Source: Zobellella iuensis (GTDB lineage: Bacteria > Pseudomonadota > Gammaproteobacteria > Enterobacterales > Aeromonadaceae). Taken from it: DNA of 64,000 bases. The DNA lies in NCBI RefSeq assembly GCF_016746085.1, contig NZ_JAERTZ010000026.1:62001-126000 (forward strand). Reading direction: 5' to 3'. Under the pieces are notes generated by a model. That model was not told the DNA's origin and did no database searches. It saw only the letters and a list, made by a program, of their open reading frames with translations. The translations under genes and the position numbers were made by a program. Of this stretch, positions 16,926 through 25,686 are shown piece after piece. Numbering within the stretch: position 1 is the first letter of the stretch; each line of letters begins with the position of its first letter.

Positions 16926-17908
16926 ATGAACAACCTCTACTCAGTGCTGACGACGGTGCAGACCGGCATCAGCTAAGCCGACCGTCGGCGCCAGGGATGG
17001 CGGCGTTCGAGCCTCCAGGGAGGGATTTACGGCGAGTCGGCGTGCTGAGCCGGTCGGCACCGACCTCGCCAGCCAAACCCGCTTCCTGGCACCGCTTTAT
17101 GCCGCTCGCCCTGGGGCTGCCCTTCGCCCTGGCGTTCGGCCTGTTCCAGCTCGCGCCCATGGCCTGGGTGCTGATCCACAGCTTCCAGGCCGGCGGCGAC
17201 TGGAGCCTGGCCAACTTCGGCCAGATCCTGGGCTCCCCCTATTACCGCCAGTCCTTCGCCAACAGCCTGGATCTGGCGCTCTGGTCCAGCCTGTTCGGGC
17301 TGGCCATCGCCCTGGCGGGCACGGCGGCCCTGCGGCAGGTGCCCGGCCGGCTGCAGGACGCCGTGGTGGCCTTCACCACCATGGCCAGCAACTTCTCCGG
17401 CGTGCCCCTGGCCTTCGCCTTTATCGTGCTGCTGGGCATGAACGGCGCCGCCACCCTGCTGCTGCAGGAGCTGGGCCTGGTCGAGGGGTTCCACCTCTAC
17501 TCCCGGGCCGGACTTATCCTGCTCTACACCTACTTCCAGATCCCGCTGGCGGTGCTGCTGCTCTACCCGGCCTTCGACGCCATCAAGGCCGACTGGCGCG
17601 AGGCCGCCGCCCTGCTCGGCGCCGGCCCGCTGCACTACTGGCTCAGGGTGGCGCTGCCGGTGCTGAGCCCGGCCCTGCTCGGCACCTTTATCATACTGCT
17701 GGCCAACGCCCTCGGCGCCTACGCCAGCACCTATGCGCTGATGACCAGCAACTACAACCTGGTCACCATCCAGATAGCCGGCCTGGTGGCGGGGGACATC
17801 TTCCTCGAGCCAGAACTGGCGGCGGCCCTGTCGCTGCTGCTGATGGGGCTGTTGTTGCTGGTCACCGCCGTCAACCAATGGCTGATCGCCCGGAGTCGCT
17901 ATGAATAA
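16922..17908 (+). CDS. ABC transporter permease, subunit 1, with repeat-derived N-terminal stretch
   Basis: 328 residues if translation starts at the ATGA overlap (16922). About six membrane helices and the BPD_transp EAA loop (REAAALLGAGPLHYWLRVALPVLSPALLG) mark an inner-membrane permease of the polyamine/iron/phosphonate type. Residues 14-45 are encoded by a 95-base palindromic repeat (16961-17055). Normal family members begin near SWHRFMPLALGLPFALAF, and an in-frame ATG at 17099 (MPLALGLPF) would exclude the repeat but has no good ribosome site. The repeat is therefore either translated as a cytoplasmic tail or part of an intercistronic leader. Confidence 0.88.
   Translation: MNEQPLLSADDGADRHQLSRPSAPGMAAFEPPGRDLRRVGVLSRSAPTSPAKPASWHRFMPLALGLPFALAFGLFQLAPMAWVLIHSFQAGGDWSLANFGQILGSPYYRQSFANSLDLALWSSLFGLAIALAGTAALRQVPGRLQDAVVAFTTMASNFSGVPLAFAFIVLLGMNGAATLLLQELGLVEGFHLYSRAGLILLYTYFQIPLAVLLLYPAFDAIKADWREAAALLGAGPLHYWLRVALPVLSPALLGTFIILLANALGAYASTYALMTSNYNLVTIQIAGLVAGDIFLEPELAAALSLLLMGLLLLVTAVNQWLIARSRYE
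16961..17055. repeat. Nested palindrome overlapping the permease reading frame
   Basis: GACCGGC, TCAGC and GCCGAC on the left (16961-16984) pair with GTCGGC, GCTGA and GCCGGTC on the right (17036-17055). The tip carries the family signature CGCCA GGGA TGGCG. The same repeat family is intergenic at four other places in the window. It keeps the frame open through 95 bases. Confidence 0.85.
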
Positions 17909-18683
17909 GATTCCCCTGTCCGCCCGGCTCACGGTCTGGACCCTGGTGGCGCTGCTCGCCACCCCCATCCTCATCACCCTGGTGTATTCCCTCTCCGCCC
18001 AGTGGGGCGCGCAGATCCTGCCCCGGGGCTTTACCCTGGACTGGTACCAGACGCTCTGGTCCGACGGCCGCTTCCTCGCCGCCTTCGGCCGCTCCCTGCT
18101 GGTGTGCGCCGCCGCCCTGGCATTGAGCCTGGCGTTGATCCTGCCCACCCTGTTCGTGGTGTTCTACCATTTTCCCCGGCTCAAGGGGCTGATGAACCTG
18201 CTGGTGCTGCTGCCCTTCGCGGTGCCGCCCGTGGTGTCCTCGGTGGGCCTGCTGCAGCTTTACGCCGGCGGCCCCCTGCCCCTGGTGGGCTCGCCCTGGA
18301 TACTGGTGTTCTGCTATTTCGCCCTCGCCCTGCCCTTTATGTACCGGGCCCTGGCCAACAACCTGGAGGCGGTGAACCTGACGGATCTGATGGACGCCGC
18401 CCACCTGCTGGGGGCCGGCACCGCCCGCGCCTTTTTGCAGGTGGTGCTGCCCAACATCAGGAATGGCCTGCTCAGCGCCCTGTTCCTGGCCTTTTCCTTT
18501 TTGTTCGGTGAGTTCGTGTTCGCCAACATGCTGGTGGGCACCCGCTTCGAGACCCTACAGGTCTACCTGTACAGCCAACGCACCAACAGCGGCCACTTTA
18601 CCAGCGCCATGGTGATGTCCTATTTCCTCTTTATCGGCGCCGCCACCTGGCTGGCCCTGCGCCTGCAATCCCGGAGAGCCTGA
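17901..18683 (+). CDS. ABC transporter permease, subunit 2
   Basis: 260 residues, six predicted helices. It starts NKIPLSARLTVWTLVALLATPILITLVYSLSAQW and carries the EAA-loop equivalent LMDAAHLLGAGTARAFLQVVLPNIRNGLLSALFLAF. It pairs with the preceding permease as a heterodimer. The start overlaps the end of subunit 1 by 8 bases, and its TGA overlaps the ATG of the ATPase gene, showing tight translational coupling. Confidence 0.93.
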   Translation: MNKIPLSARLTVWTLVALLATPILITLVYSLSAQWGAQILPRGFTLDWYQTLWSDGRFLAAFGRSLLVCAAALALSLALILPTLFVVFYHFPRLKGLMNLLVLLPFAVPPVVSSVGLLQLYAGGPLPLVGSPWILVFCYFALALPFMYRALANNLEAVNLTDLMDAAHLLGAGTARAFLQVVLPNIRNGLLSALFLAFSFLFGEFVFANMLVGTRFETLQVYLYSQRTNSGHFTSAMVMSYFLFIGAATWLALRLQSRRA

Positions 18684-19699
18684 TGTTTTATCTGGAAGTT
18701 GCCCACCTCGCCAAATCCTTCGGCGACACCCCCGTGTTCAGAGATATCAGCTTCGATATCCGCCAGGGCGAGTTCATCACCCTGCTCGGTCCCTCGGGCT
18801 GCGGCAAGTCCACCCTGCTGCGCAGCCTGGCGGGGCTGGTGCCTCCCGACACCGGCCAGATCCGGGTGGCGGGGGAAGACATCACCTGGCTCAAACCCCA
18901 GCGGCGGGGCATCGGCATGGTGTTCCAGAGCTACGCCCTCTTCCCCAACCTGACGGTGGCCGGCAATATCGCCTTCGGGCTGCGCATGCAGAAACTGGAC
19001 AGGGGCGAGATCGCCCGCCGGGTGGAGGAAGCGGTGGAGCTGGTAGGCCTGACCGGCCGCGAGCACCACCATCCGGCCCGGCTTTCCGGCGGCCAGCGCC
19101 AGCGGGTGGCCCTGGCGCGGGCGCTGGTGGTACGTCCGCGCATCCTGCTGCTGGACGAGCCGCTCTCCGCCCTGGATGCCCCCATTCGCAAACGGCTGCG
19201 CGAGCAGATCCGCGCCATCCAGCAGCAGCTCGGGCTGACCACCGTCTTCGTCACCCACGATCAGGAAGAGGCGCTGACCCTGTCGGATCGCATCTTCGTG
19301 ATGAACCAGGGCAGCATAGTGCAGGCCGACACCGCCGAGGCGGTCTATACCCGCCCGGCCAGCGACTTCGTGGCCGGCTTTATGGGCAGCTACAACCTGC
19401 TCTCGCCCGAGCAGGCCAGGGCCTTGCTCGGGCTCGAGATCGACGGCAAACTGGCCATCCGCCCCGAGTCCATCTACCTGCGTGAACCCGGGCGGGACTA
19501 CGGCCCGGCCATGACGGCCCCGATACCGGCACGGATAGCGCAGCACCAGCTGCTCGGCAACGTGGTCCGCTACCGGGTACAGACGGTGGGCGGCGAACTC
19601 ATGGTGGACCGGCTCAACCGCGGCGCCCGCACCCTGTTGCCGGCGGGCCGGCAGGTGGAGCTGCTGTTCGACACCGCAGAACTGAACGAGGTGGCCTGA
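18683..19699 (+). CDS. ABC transporter ATP-binding protein
   Basis: 338 residues. Walker A is GPSGCGKST (about 34-42), the Q-loop is MVFQSYALFPNLTV, the signature is LSGGQRQRVALARAL, Walker B is ILLLDEPLSALD, and the H-loop is FVTHDQEEAL. A C-terminal TOBE-like regulatory extension (about 235-335: AIRPESIYLRE, GNVVRYRVQTVGGELMVDRL) puts it in the PotA/FbpC/PhnT class. It drives the two permeases encoded upstream. It overlaps both neighbours by one base (TGATG junctions). Confidence 0.95.
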   Translation: MFYLEVAHLAKSFGDTPVFRDISFDIRQGEFITLLGPSGCGKSTLLRSLAGLVPPDTGQIRVAGEDITWLKPQRRGIGMVFQSYALFPNLTVAGNIAFGLRMQKLDRGEIARRVEEAVELVGLTGREHHHPARLSGGQRQRVALARALVVRPRILLLDEPLSALDAPIRKRLREQIRAIQQQLGLTTVFVTHDQEEALTLSDRIFVMNQGSIVQADTAEAVYTRPASDFVAGFMGSYNLLSPEQARALLGLEIDGKLAIRPESIYLREPGRDYGPAMTAPIPARIAQHQLLGNVVRYRVQTVGGELMVDRLNRGARTLLPAGRQVELLFDTAELNEVA

Positions 19700-20352
19700 T
19701 GACCCTGGCGATTTTCGACCTGGACGAGACCCTGATTGCCGGCGATTCCGCCAGCCTGTGGCTGGAATTCCTGGTGCGGCGCAAGCTGGCGCCGGCGGCC
19801 ATACTGGAGCAGGAGCGCGCCCTGATGAGCGCCTACTACCAGGGCCGGATGGACATGGACGCCTATATGGCGCTGACCCTGTCCCCCATCCGCCACTGGC
19901 AGCCGGCGGATCTGACCCCGCTGGTGGAGGAATTCATCGAGCAGGACATCACGCCCCTGGTCTACCCCGAGGCCCGGGACCGGCTGGCCTGGCACCGACG
20001 CCTGGGCCACGAGCTGCTGATCATCTCCGCCACCGGCGAGCACCTGGTCAAACCCATCGCCCGCGCCTTGAGCGTGAACCACGCCATCGGTATCCAACTG
20101 GAATGTTGCGAGGGCATCTACAACGGCCGCACCCGCGGGGTGTACAGCTACCATGAGGGCAAAATCACCCGGCTGCAGGAGTGGCTGGCCGAACAGCGAC
20201 TGGCCCCCGCCCTGACCTACGGCTACAGCGACTCGCTCAACGATCTGCCGCTGCTGGAATACGTGGACAGGGCCACGGTGATCAACGGCGGCGACCACCT
20301 GGCCCGGCTCGCCGCCGAACGAGGCTGGACGAATCTGCACTGGCGGCTGTAA
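19699..20352 (+). CDS. HAD-IB family phosphatase
   Basis: 217 residues, cytoplasmic, phosphoserine-phosphatase-like. Motif I is FDLDETL with Asp7 as nucleophile and Asp9 as acid/base. Motif II is LLIISATGEHLV, motif III Lys lies near HEGKITRL, and motif IV is YGYSDSLNDLPLLE. The cap is the small helical insert between motifs I and II. It likely removes phosphate from a monoester produced by the alkaline-phosphatase-superfamily enzyme of the same operon; phosphoserine is also possible. It is the last gene of the operon, one base overlap with the ATPase gene. Confidence 0.9.
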   Translation: MTLAIFDLDETLIAGDSASLWLEFLVRRKLAPAAILEQERALMSAYYQGRMDMDAYMALTLSPIRHWQPADLTPLVEEFIEQDITPLVYPEARDRLAWHRRLGHELLIISATGEHLVKPIARALSVNHAIGIQLECCEGIYNGRTRGVYSYHEGKITRLQEWLAEQRLAPALTYGYSDSLNDLPLLEYVDRATVINGGDHLARLAAERGWTNLHWRL

Positions 20353-20854
20353 GCCTGCCTATTTAGTTAATCACCCGTTTCCGCTGTCTTTTGATGAGGT
20401 GTGAACCGTCAGACAAAGGGCACTACTCCGCCGACACGCTATGAATACCTCCATGTACGCTCTCTGTTTCATCCCTGAAACAGAAGGTCGGCCAAGCAGC
20501 ACCCTTTGTCCTCCTTTACGCTAAGGCAGCGCCTTTAGGTATTACCATCACCCAGCGCAGCGGTCAGGGAGAGGCAACAGGGAGCGCCTCCGCCGACCGT
20601 GAAATGCCAGGGATGGCATTTCCGAGCCCCCATGGATGGGTTTATGGCGTGTCGGCGGAGGTGGCCCTGCTGCTTCTTCGCCTCGCGAGATCAGGCAACC
20701 GGATGCATGAGTTTGTCCCATCATGCGGGCGGACCGCCGATACTCCGCCTTGAAAACAATATCCAGTGGGAGCTAAACAGCACCCTTTTGTCATCCCATC
20801 TTCATATTGCCGCCATACACTGCCGCCCATTGTTACGGTATATGGTGCCCCCCC
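20353..20854. repeat. Gene-free spacer with a degenerate, end-less relative of the MITE-like element
   Basis: 502 bases without a credible gene. From about 20392 to 20666 the order of short blocks follows MITE-like copies 1 and 2: a gaggtgt block, CAAAGGGCAC, a palindromic middle, CCTTTGTCCTCC, then gaggcaacaggg, then the nested palindrome. The palindrome has outer stem 20587-20597 with 20651-20661 and inner hairpin GAAATGCCA/TGGCATTTC at 20601-20622. It lacks the CTAG-containing terminal repeats. A separate hairpin CTGTTTCA tccc TGAAACAG lies near 20463-20482. Confidence 0.75.
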
Positions 20855-22630
20855 ATGACGGTGTTGACCTGCTTGAGCGATTCCCTCGCCTCCCTGATAG
20901 CCCAGCGCGGGCTGCGACCCCTGTTCCAGCCCATCATGGATACCCGCCAGGGGCGGGTGCTCGGCCATGAGGCGCTGATCCGCGGCCCTGCCGGGCACCG
21001 GCTGGAGTTCCCGGGCGCCCTGTTCGGCGAGGCCAAGCAGACCGGGCTGCTGTCCGAGCTGGACCTGGCCTGCCGGGAAGCGGCCATGCAGGCCTATTGC
21101 CAGCGGCGGATGGACGGCCTGCTGTTCATCAACGTCAACCCCAATGCGTTGCTCGACAAACAACACCCCCGGGGCTGTACCCAACGCCTGGCCCGGGAGC
21201 TGGATCTTCCGGCGGAGCGCGTCGTGATCGAGCTGTCGGAGCAGTACCCCATCCAGGATACGGAAGGGCTCAAGGCCGCGGTCAATCGTTATCGGGAGCT
21301 GGGTTTCCGGATCGCCATCGATGATCTGGGTGCCGGCTACTCCGGACTCAAGCTCTGGTCCGAGGTGAAGCCCGACTATGTGAAAATAGACCGCTACTTT
21401 ATCCAGGACATCCACCAGGATCCGATCAAGCGGGAATTCGTGCAGAGCATCATCACCCTGGCCCGGGGCATGCAGTCCCGGGTGATCGCCGAAGGCATAG
21501 AGCGCCGGGAAGAACTGCAACAGCTGCAGGGCATGGGCATCCATTACTGCCAGGGCTACCTGCTGGGCCGCCCCCAGGCGGAGCCGGTGCACCACCTCAG
21601 CGGCCAGGAAGCGGGAGCGGGACGGACCGGCCTGCTCAGCCGGCACAAGGAAACCGTGGCCATGCTGGCCCGCCCCGGGGTGACCGTGGAGGTAGGCGAG
21701 AAGATCCACCGGGTGTTCGACACCCTGCTGGCCGACGGCAGGTTGCTCTCGCTGCCGGTGCTGGACCAGGGCGTGCCGGTCGGGCTGGTGCGGCGGGAAA
21801 AGATCATGGAGCTGTTCTCCGCCGCCTTCGGCCGGGCCCTGTACGCCAACAAGTGCATCCGCCACCTCATGGACAGCCCGGTGGTGGTGGACTGGCAGAG
21901 CTCGCTGGAGCAGGCCAGCCAGCTGCTGACCGACGACGACGATGCCTCGGCCCAGCAGCATTTTATCGTTACCCGCCAGGGCCGCTACTACGGCCTGGCC
22001 TCGGTGCGCGGCCTGCTGCGCAACATTACCGAGCAGCGGCTGCTGCACGCCCGCTACGCCAACCCGCTCACCCTGCTGCCGGGCAATGTGCCCATCTACC
22101 GGGAAATCGATGATGCCCTGCAACAGCAGCGTGACTTTCATGTGGCTTATTTCGACCTGAACCACTTCAAGCCCTACAACGATGTCTACGGCTACGCCCA
22201 GGGCGACCGGGTGATCCTCTGGGTGGCCCGCCTGCTGCAGGAAGTGATCGTCGGTGCCGGCCAGTTCCTCGGCCATGTGGGAGGCGACGACTTCGTGGCG
22301 GTGTTCGATGAAGATTGTGACTGGCGCCCCCTGTGCGAGCGGATACTGCGCCGCTTCGACGAGGAGATCCCCCGCTTCTACCATGCCCGGGACCGGCTGC
22401 GCCAGGGCATCGAGGCCCATGCCCGTAACGGCGAGCTCCGCCACTATCCCCTGCTCGGTCTGGCCATCGGCGTGATCGCCCCGGACTCCCGGCGCTGCCA
22501 CTCCCATTTCGATGTGGCGGCACTGGCCAGCGAGGCCAAGCACCAAGCCAAACAGCTGCCCCGCAGCCACTGCTTTTTCAGCACCAGGACGGCGCCGGCA
22601 GAGCACAGCCAAAAAAATACGGGCCCCTGA
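20855..22630 (+). CDS. EAL-CBS-GGDEF cyclic-di-GMP turnover protein
   Basis: 591 residues, no membrane segment. Domain order is EAL, a CBS pair, then GGDEF. The EAL domain (about 10-245) has GHEALIRGP, a FINVNPNAL metal-loop Asn, VIELSE, IAIDDLGAGYSGL, DYVKIDRYFI and VIAEGIE, so phosphodiesterase activity is likely. The CBS pair (about 265-400) may bind a nucleotide. The GGDEF domain has HVGGDDFVAVF, a permitted GGDDF variant, so cyclase activity is possible. The start is uncertain: ATG at 20855 is best, but no clear ribosome site precedes it. The 3' end contains the terminator of the convergent alcohol dehydrogenase gene. Confidence 0.92.
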   Translation: MTVLTCLSDSLASLIAQRGLRPLFQPIMDTRQGRVLGHEALIRGPAGHRLEFPGALFGEAKQTGLLSELDLACREAAMQAYCQRRMDGLLFINVNPNALLDKQHPRGCTQRLARELDLPAERVVIELSEQYPIQDTEGLKAAVNRYRELGFRIAIDDLGAGYSGLKLWSEVKPDYVKIDRYFIQDIHQDPIKREFVQSIITLARGMQSRVIAEGIERREELQQLQGMGIHYCQGYLLGRPQAEPVHHLSGQEAGAGRTGLLSRHKETVAMLARPGVTVEVGEKIHRVFDTLLADGRLLSLPVLDQGVPVGLVRREKIMELFSAAFGRALYANKCIRHLMDSPVVVDWQSSLEQASQLLTDDDDASAQQHFIVTRQGRYYGLASVRGLLRNITEQRLLHARYANPLTLLPGNVPIYREIDDALQQQRDFHVAYFDLNHFKPYNDVYGYAQGDRVILWVARLLQEVIVGAGQFLGHVGGDDFVAVFDEDCDWRPLCERILRRFDEEIPRFYHARDRLRQGIEAHARNGELRHYPLLGLAIGVIAPDSRRCHSHFDVAALASEAKHQAKQLPRSHCFFSTRTAPAEHSQKNTGP

Positions 22631-22643
22631 TGGCAGGGGCCCG
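22620..22643 (-). terminator. Intrinsic terminator of the alcohol dehydrogenase gene
   Basis: CGGGCCCCTG, loop ATGG, CAGGGGCCCG form a perfect 10-bp stem. Read on the - strand it is followed by TATTTTTTT. The stem covers the last codons and stop of the convergent EAL-CBS-GGDEF gene. Confidence 0.9.
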
Positions 22644-22655
22644 TCCGCAAGCGCC

Positions 22656-23807
22656 TCAGTAGGCGGCGCGGAAGATGGCGATCACTTCCTCATGGCTGGG
22701 TTGTATCGGGTTGGTCAGGCCGCAGGCGTCCTTCATGGCGTTGCCGGCCAGCACCGGGAAGTCCTCCTCCTTCACCCCGAGACCGGCCAGGCCGGCGGGA
22801 ATGCCCACCTGCTCCGCCAGGGCCACTATGGCCTGGATGGCGCGGTCGGCACCTTCCTCATCGGTCAGGGTGTCCACGTCCTGGCCCAGGGCGGCGGCGA
22901 TGTCCTTCAGCCGGGCGGCGGCGGCGCGGCTGTTGAAGCGCTGCACATGGGGCAGCAGTATGGCGTTGCAGACCCCGTGGGGCAGGTCGTAGAAGCCGCC
23001 CAGCTGGTGCGCCATGGCGTGCACATAGCCCAGCGAAGCATTGTTGAAGGCCATGCCCGCCAGCAACTGGGCGTAGGCCATCTGGTTGCGGGCCGCCATG
23101 TCGCTGCCGTCCGCCACCGCCCGGGCCAGGTTTTGGCTGATCAGGGTCACCGCCTTCAGCGCGCAGGCGTCGGTGATGGGGTTGGCGGCGGTGGACACAT
23201 AGGCCTCCACCGCATGGGTGAGGGCATCCATGCCGGTGGCCGCGGTCAGCGACTTGGGCATCTTCTTCATCAGTTCGGGATCGTTGACCGACATGACGGG
23301 GGTGACGTGCTTGTCGACGATGGCCATCTTGATGTGGGTGTGCTCGTCGGTGATGATGCAGAAGCGGGTGATTTCCGAGGCGGTGCCGGCGGTGGTGTTG
23401 ATGGCCACCAGCGGCAGTTGCGGCTTGGCGGACTTGTCCACCCCCTCGTAGTCGCGGATGTCGCCGCCGTTGCTGGCCACCAGGGCGATGGCCTTGGCGC
23501 AGTCGTGGGGCGAGCCGCCGCCGAGGGAGATCACCGAGTCGCAGCCCTTCTGCCGCAGCAGCTCGAGCCCCGCCTCCACGTTGCCGGTGGTGGGGTTGGC
23601 CTGTACCTGGTCGAAGATGCTGGCCTGGATATCCTGGGCCACCAGGGCCTGCTGCAGCTGGCCGGCATAGCCCAGCTCCACCAGCGGCTTGTCGGTGACG
23701 ATCAGGGCGTGGCGGAATCCGGACTGGCTCAGTTTGGTGACCGCCTGTTCCACCGCACCGGCGCCGATCAGGTTGACGGAGGGCATATAAAAAGTAGCTG
23801 TAGTCAT
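22656..23807 (-). CDS. Iron-containing alcohol dehydrogenase (YiaY/AdhB-type)
   Basis: 383 residues, group III alcohol dehydrogenase. The NAD-binding [14 protein letters not shown] (about 96-109) and the iron ligands in [15 protein letters not shown] and [24 protein letters not shown] are visible. It is expected to interconvert a short-chain alcohol and aldehyde with NAD. It lies 122 bases downstream of the aldehyde dehydrogenase gene on the same strand, so together they can oxidise ethanol-type alcohols to acids. The pair probably belongs to the regulon of the sigma-54 activator encoded at 25687. Confidence 0.95.
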   Translation of the reverse strand: MTTATFYMPSVNLIGAGAVEQAVTKLSQSGFRHALIVTDKPLVELGYAGQLQQALVAQDIQASIFDQVQANPTTGNVEAGLELLRQKGCDSVISLGGGSPHDCAKAIALVASNGGDIRDYEGVDKSAKPQLPLVAINTTAGTASEITRFCIITDEHTHIKMAIVDKHVTPVMSVNDPELMKKMPKSLTAATGMDALTHAVEAYVSTAANPITDACALKAVTLISQNLARAVADGSDMAARNQMAYAQLLAGMAFNNASLGYVHAMAHQLGGFYDLPHGVCNAILLPHVQRFNSRAAAARLKDIAAALGQDVDTLTDEEGADRAIQAIVALAEQVGIPAGLAGLGVKEEDFPVLAGNAMKDACGLTNPIQPSHEEVIAIFRAAY

Positions 23808-23929
23808 GATGCTTCCCTATGAGTTATTCCAGGTTGAGTGTGTGGCCGCCTCTCCCCTGCGACCGGATTAAAAACCGTGCTCTTGGAATGGGCACCGGCA
23901 CCGCCGACCGACGGCGCCGGCGCTTGTTA

Positions 23930-25447
23930 TCAGAAGAAACCGAGCGGGTTGCTGTCGTAGCTCACCAGCAGGTTCTTGGTCAGCTGGTAGTGATCCAGCA
24001 TCATCTTGTGGGTTTCGCGGCCGATGCCGGACTTCTTGTAACCGCCGAAGGCGGCGTGGGCCGGATAGGCGTGGTAGCAGTTCATCCAGATGCGCCCAGC
24101 CTGGATGCCCCTGGCCATACGGTAGGCGCGGTTCACGTCCCGGGTCCAGACGCCGGCGCCCAGGCCGAACTCGGTGTCGTTGGCGATGGCCAGCGCTTCG
24201 GCCTCGTCCTTGAAGCGGGTCACCCCCACCGCCGGGCCGAAGATCTCCTCCTGGAACACCCGCATCTTGTTGTCGCCCTGGAAGATGGTGGGCTGGATAT
24301 AGAAGCCGTTTTCCAGGCCGCTGATGCGGTTGGCCTGGCCGCCGAGCAGCATGCGCGCGCCTTCGTCCCGGCCGATCTGCATGTAGCTCAGGATCTTGTC
24401 GAACTGCTCTCTCGACGCCTGGGCGCCGACCTGGGTCTCGGTATCCAGCGGGTTGCCCTGCCTGATCTGGCGGCCGCGCACCAGCACCCGTTCCATAAAG
24501 TCGTCGAAGATGCTGTCCTGCACCAGGGCCCGGGACGGGCAGGTGCAGACCTCGCCCTGGTTGAAGAAGGTGAGCAGCATGCCCTCGATGCACTTGTCCA
24601 CGAACTCCGGCTCGTAGCGCATCACGTCTTCGAAGAAGATGTTGGGCGACTTGCCGCCCAGCTCCACGGTGGAGGGGATCAGCCGCTCGGCCGCCGCCTT
24701 GAGGATATGGATGCCGACCGGGGTGGAGCCGGTAAAGGCCAGCTTGCTGATGCCCGGGTGGCGCAGTATGGCCTCGCCCGCTTCCCGGCCCAGGCCGTTG
24801 ACCACGTTGATCACGCCGGGGGGCAGCAGGTCGCCGATCAGCTCCATCATCACCAGGATGGAGGCCGGGGTCTGCTCGGCGGGCTTGAGCACGGTGCAGC
24901 AGCCCGAGGCCAGCACCGGCGCCAGTTTCCAGGCCGCCATCAGCAATGGGAAGTTCCAGGGGATGATCTGCCCCACCACGCCCACCGGCTCGTGGAAGTG
25001 ATAGGAGGCGGTGCTGGCGTCCAGCTCGGCGGCGGTGCCTTCCTGGGCGCGGATGGCGCCGGCGAAGTAGCGGAAGTGATCCACCACCAGCGGGATGTCG
25101 GCGGCCAGGGTTTCGCGCACCGCCTTGCCGTTGTCCCAGGTTTCCGCCACCGCCAGCAGCTCGCGGTTCTGCTCGATGCGATCGGCGATGCGCAGCATGA
25201 TGTTGGCCCGCTCCGTCACCGACGTTTTGCTCCAGGTCGTGAAGGCCTGCTGGGCCGCCTGCACCGCCATATCGATGTCCTGGGCATCGGAGCGGGGCAC
25301 CTCGCAGAACACGGCGCCGTTCACCGGCGAGACGTTGTCCATGTAGCGGCCGTTCACCGGCTCGCGCCACTGACCGCCGATAAAGTTCTGGTAGCGGGCC
25401 TTGAAGTTGACCACGGCTCCGGCTTGTCCTGGTTGCTGATAAATCAT
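23930..25447 (-). CDS. NAD-dependent aldehyde dehydrogenase (AcoD/ExaC/AldB-type)
   Basis: 505 residues. [20 protein letters not shown] (oxyanion Asn), FTGSTPVG, the catalytic Glu in VELGGKSPN and the catalytic Cys in [11 protein letters not shown] mark an aldehyde dehydrogenase. The tail [20 protein letters not shown] matches the acetaldehyde branch. I chose the ATG at 25447 with AAGGAGAG six bases upstream; the frame to 25543 is leader. A sigma-54 promoter (25513-25528) lies upstream. It probably oxidises acetaldehyde from the neighbouring alcohol dehydrogenase. Confidence 0.96.
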   Translation of the reverse strand: MIYQQPGQAGAVVNFKARYQNFIGGQWREPVNGRYMDNVSPVNGAVFCEVPRSDAQDIDMAVQAAQQAFTTWSKTSVTERANIMLRIADRIEQNRELLAVAETWDNGKAVRETLAADIPLVVDHFRYFAGAIRAQEGTAAELDASTASYHFHEPVGVVGQIIPWNFPLLMAAWKLAPVLASGCCTVLKPAEQTPASILVMMELIGDLLPPGVINVVNGLGREAGEAILRHPGISKLAFTGSTPVGIHILKAAAERLIPSTVELGGKSPNIFFEDVMRYEPEFVDKCIEGMLLTFFNQGEVCTCPSRALVQDSIFDDFMERVLVRGRQIRQGNPLDTETQVGAQASREQFDKILSYMQIGRDEGARMLLGGQANRISGLENGFYIQPTIFQGDNKMRVFQEEIFGPAVGVTRFKDEAEALAIANDTEFGLGAGVWTRDVNRAYRMARGIQAGRIWMNCYHAYPAHAAFGGYKKSGIGRETHKMMLDHYQLTKNLLVSYDSNPLGFF

Positions 25448-25512
25448 CACGGCTCTCCTTGCGGGTAATCTCGGTTGACGTTGACGCCAGTCGGCGTTTG
25501 CAAGAAGGTAAG

Positions 25513-25528
25513 TGCAAGGTCGGTGCCA
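25513..25528 (-). promoter_or_regulatory. Sigma-54 promoter of the aldehyde dehydrogenase gene
   Basis: On the - strand the sequence is TGGCACCGACCTTGCA: a GG at -24, ten bases, then GC at -12, close to the TGGCACG-N4-TTGC consensus. Transcription would start near 25500, about 55 bases before the ATG. The adjacent divergent gene encodes a sigma-54 activator, which supports the call. Confidence 0.8.
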
Positions 25529-25626
25529 GTTGTAGCAGATCAAGTAAACAAGGTTAAAAAGTCGTTACAATCAGGCCTTCGAAAGACTAACCTAAGGGAG
25601 TCCGCTCCCCGGTTGGCAAGCTGCCT

Positions 25627-25643
25627 TGTCCAGGGTCTGGACA
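25627..25643. promoter_or_regulatory. Candidate upstream activator site
   Basis: TGTCCAG, spacer GGT, CTGGACA is a perfect 7-bp dyad about 110 bases upstream of the sigma-54 promoter and 44 bases before the activator's own ATG. A direct repeat of GTGTTCAG follows (near 25647 and 25660). The position suits an enhancer site of the AcoR-like activator. Confidence 0.5.
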
Positions 25644-25686
25644 GGGTGTTCAGTACAGGTGTTCAGTTTCTTAACAGGCAGGGACC

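Noticed and set aside
20642-22612. 656-codon - strand frame opposite the EAL-CBS-GGDEF gene
   Set aside because: The opposite strand has intact EAL, CBS and GGDEF motifs; this frame has none and is a composition artefact.
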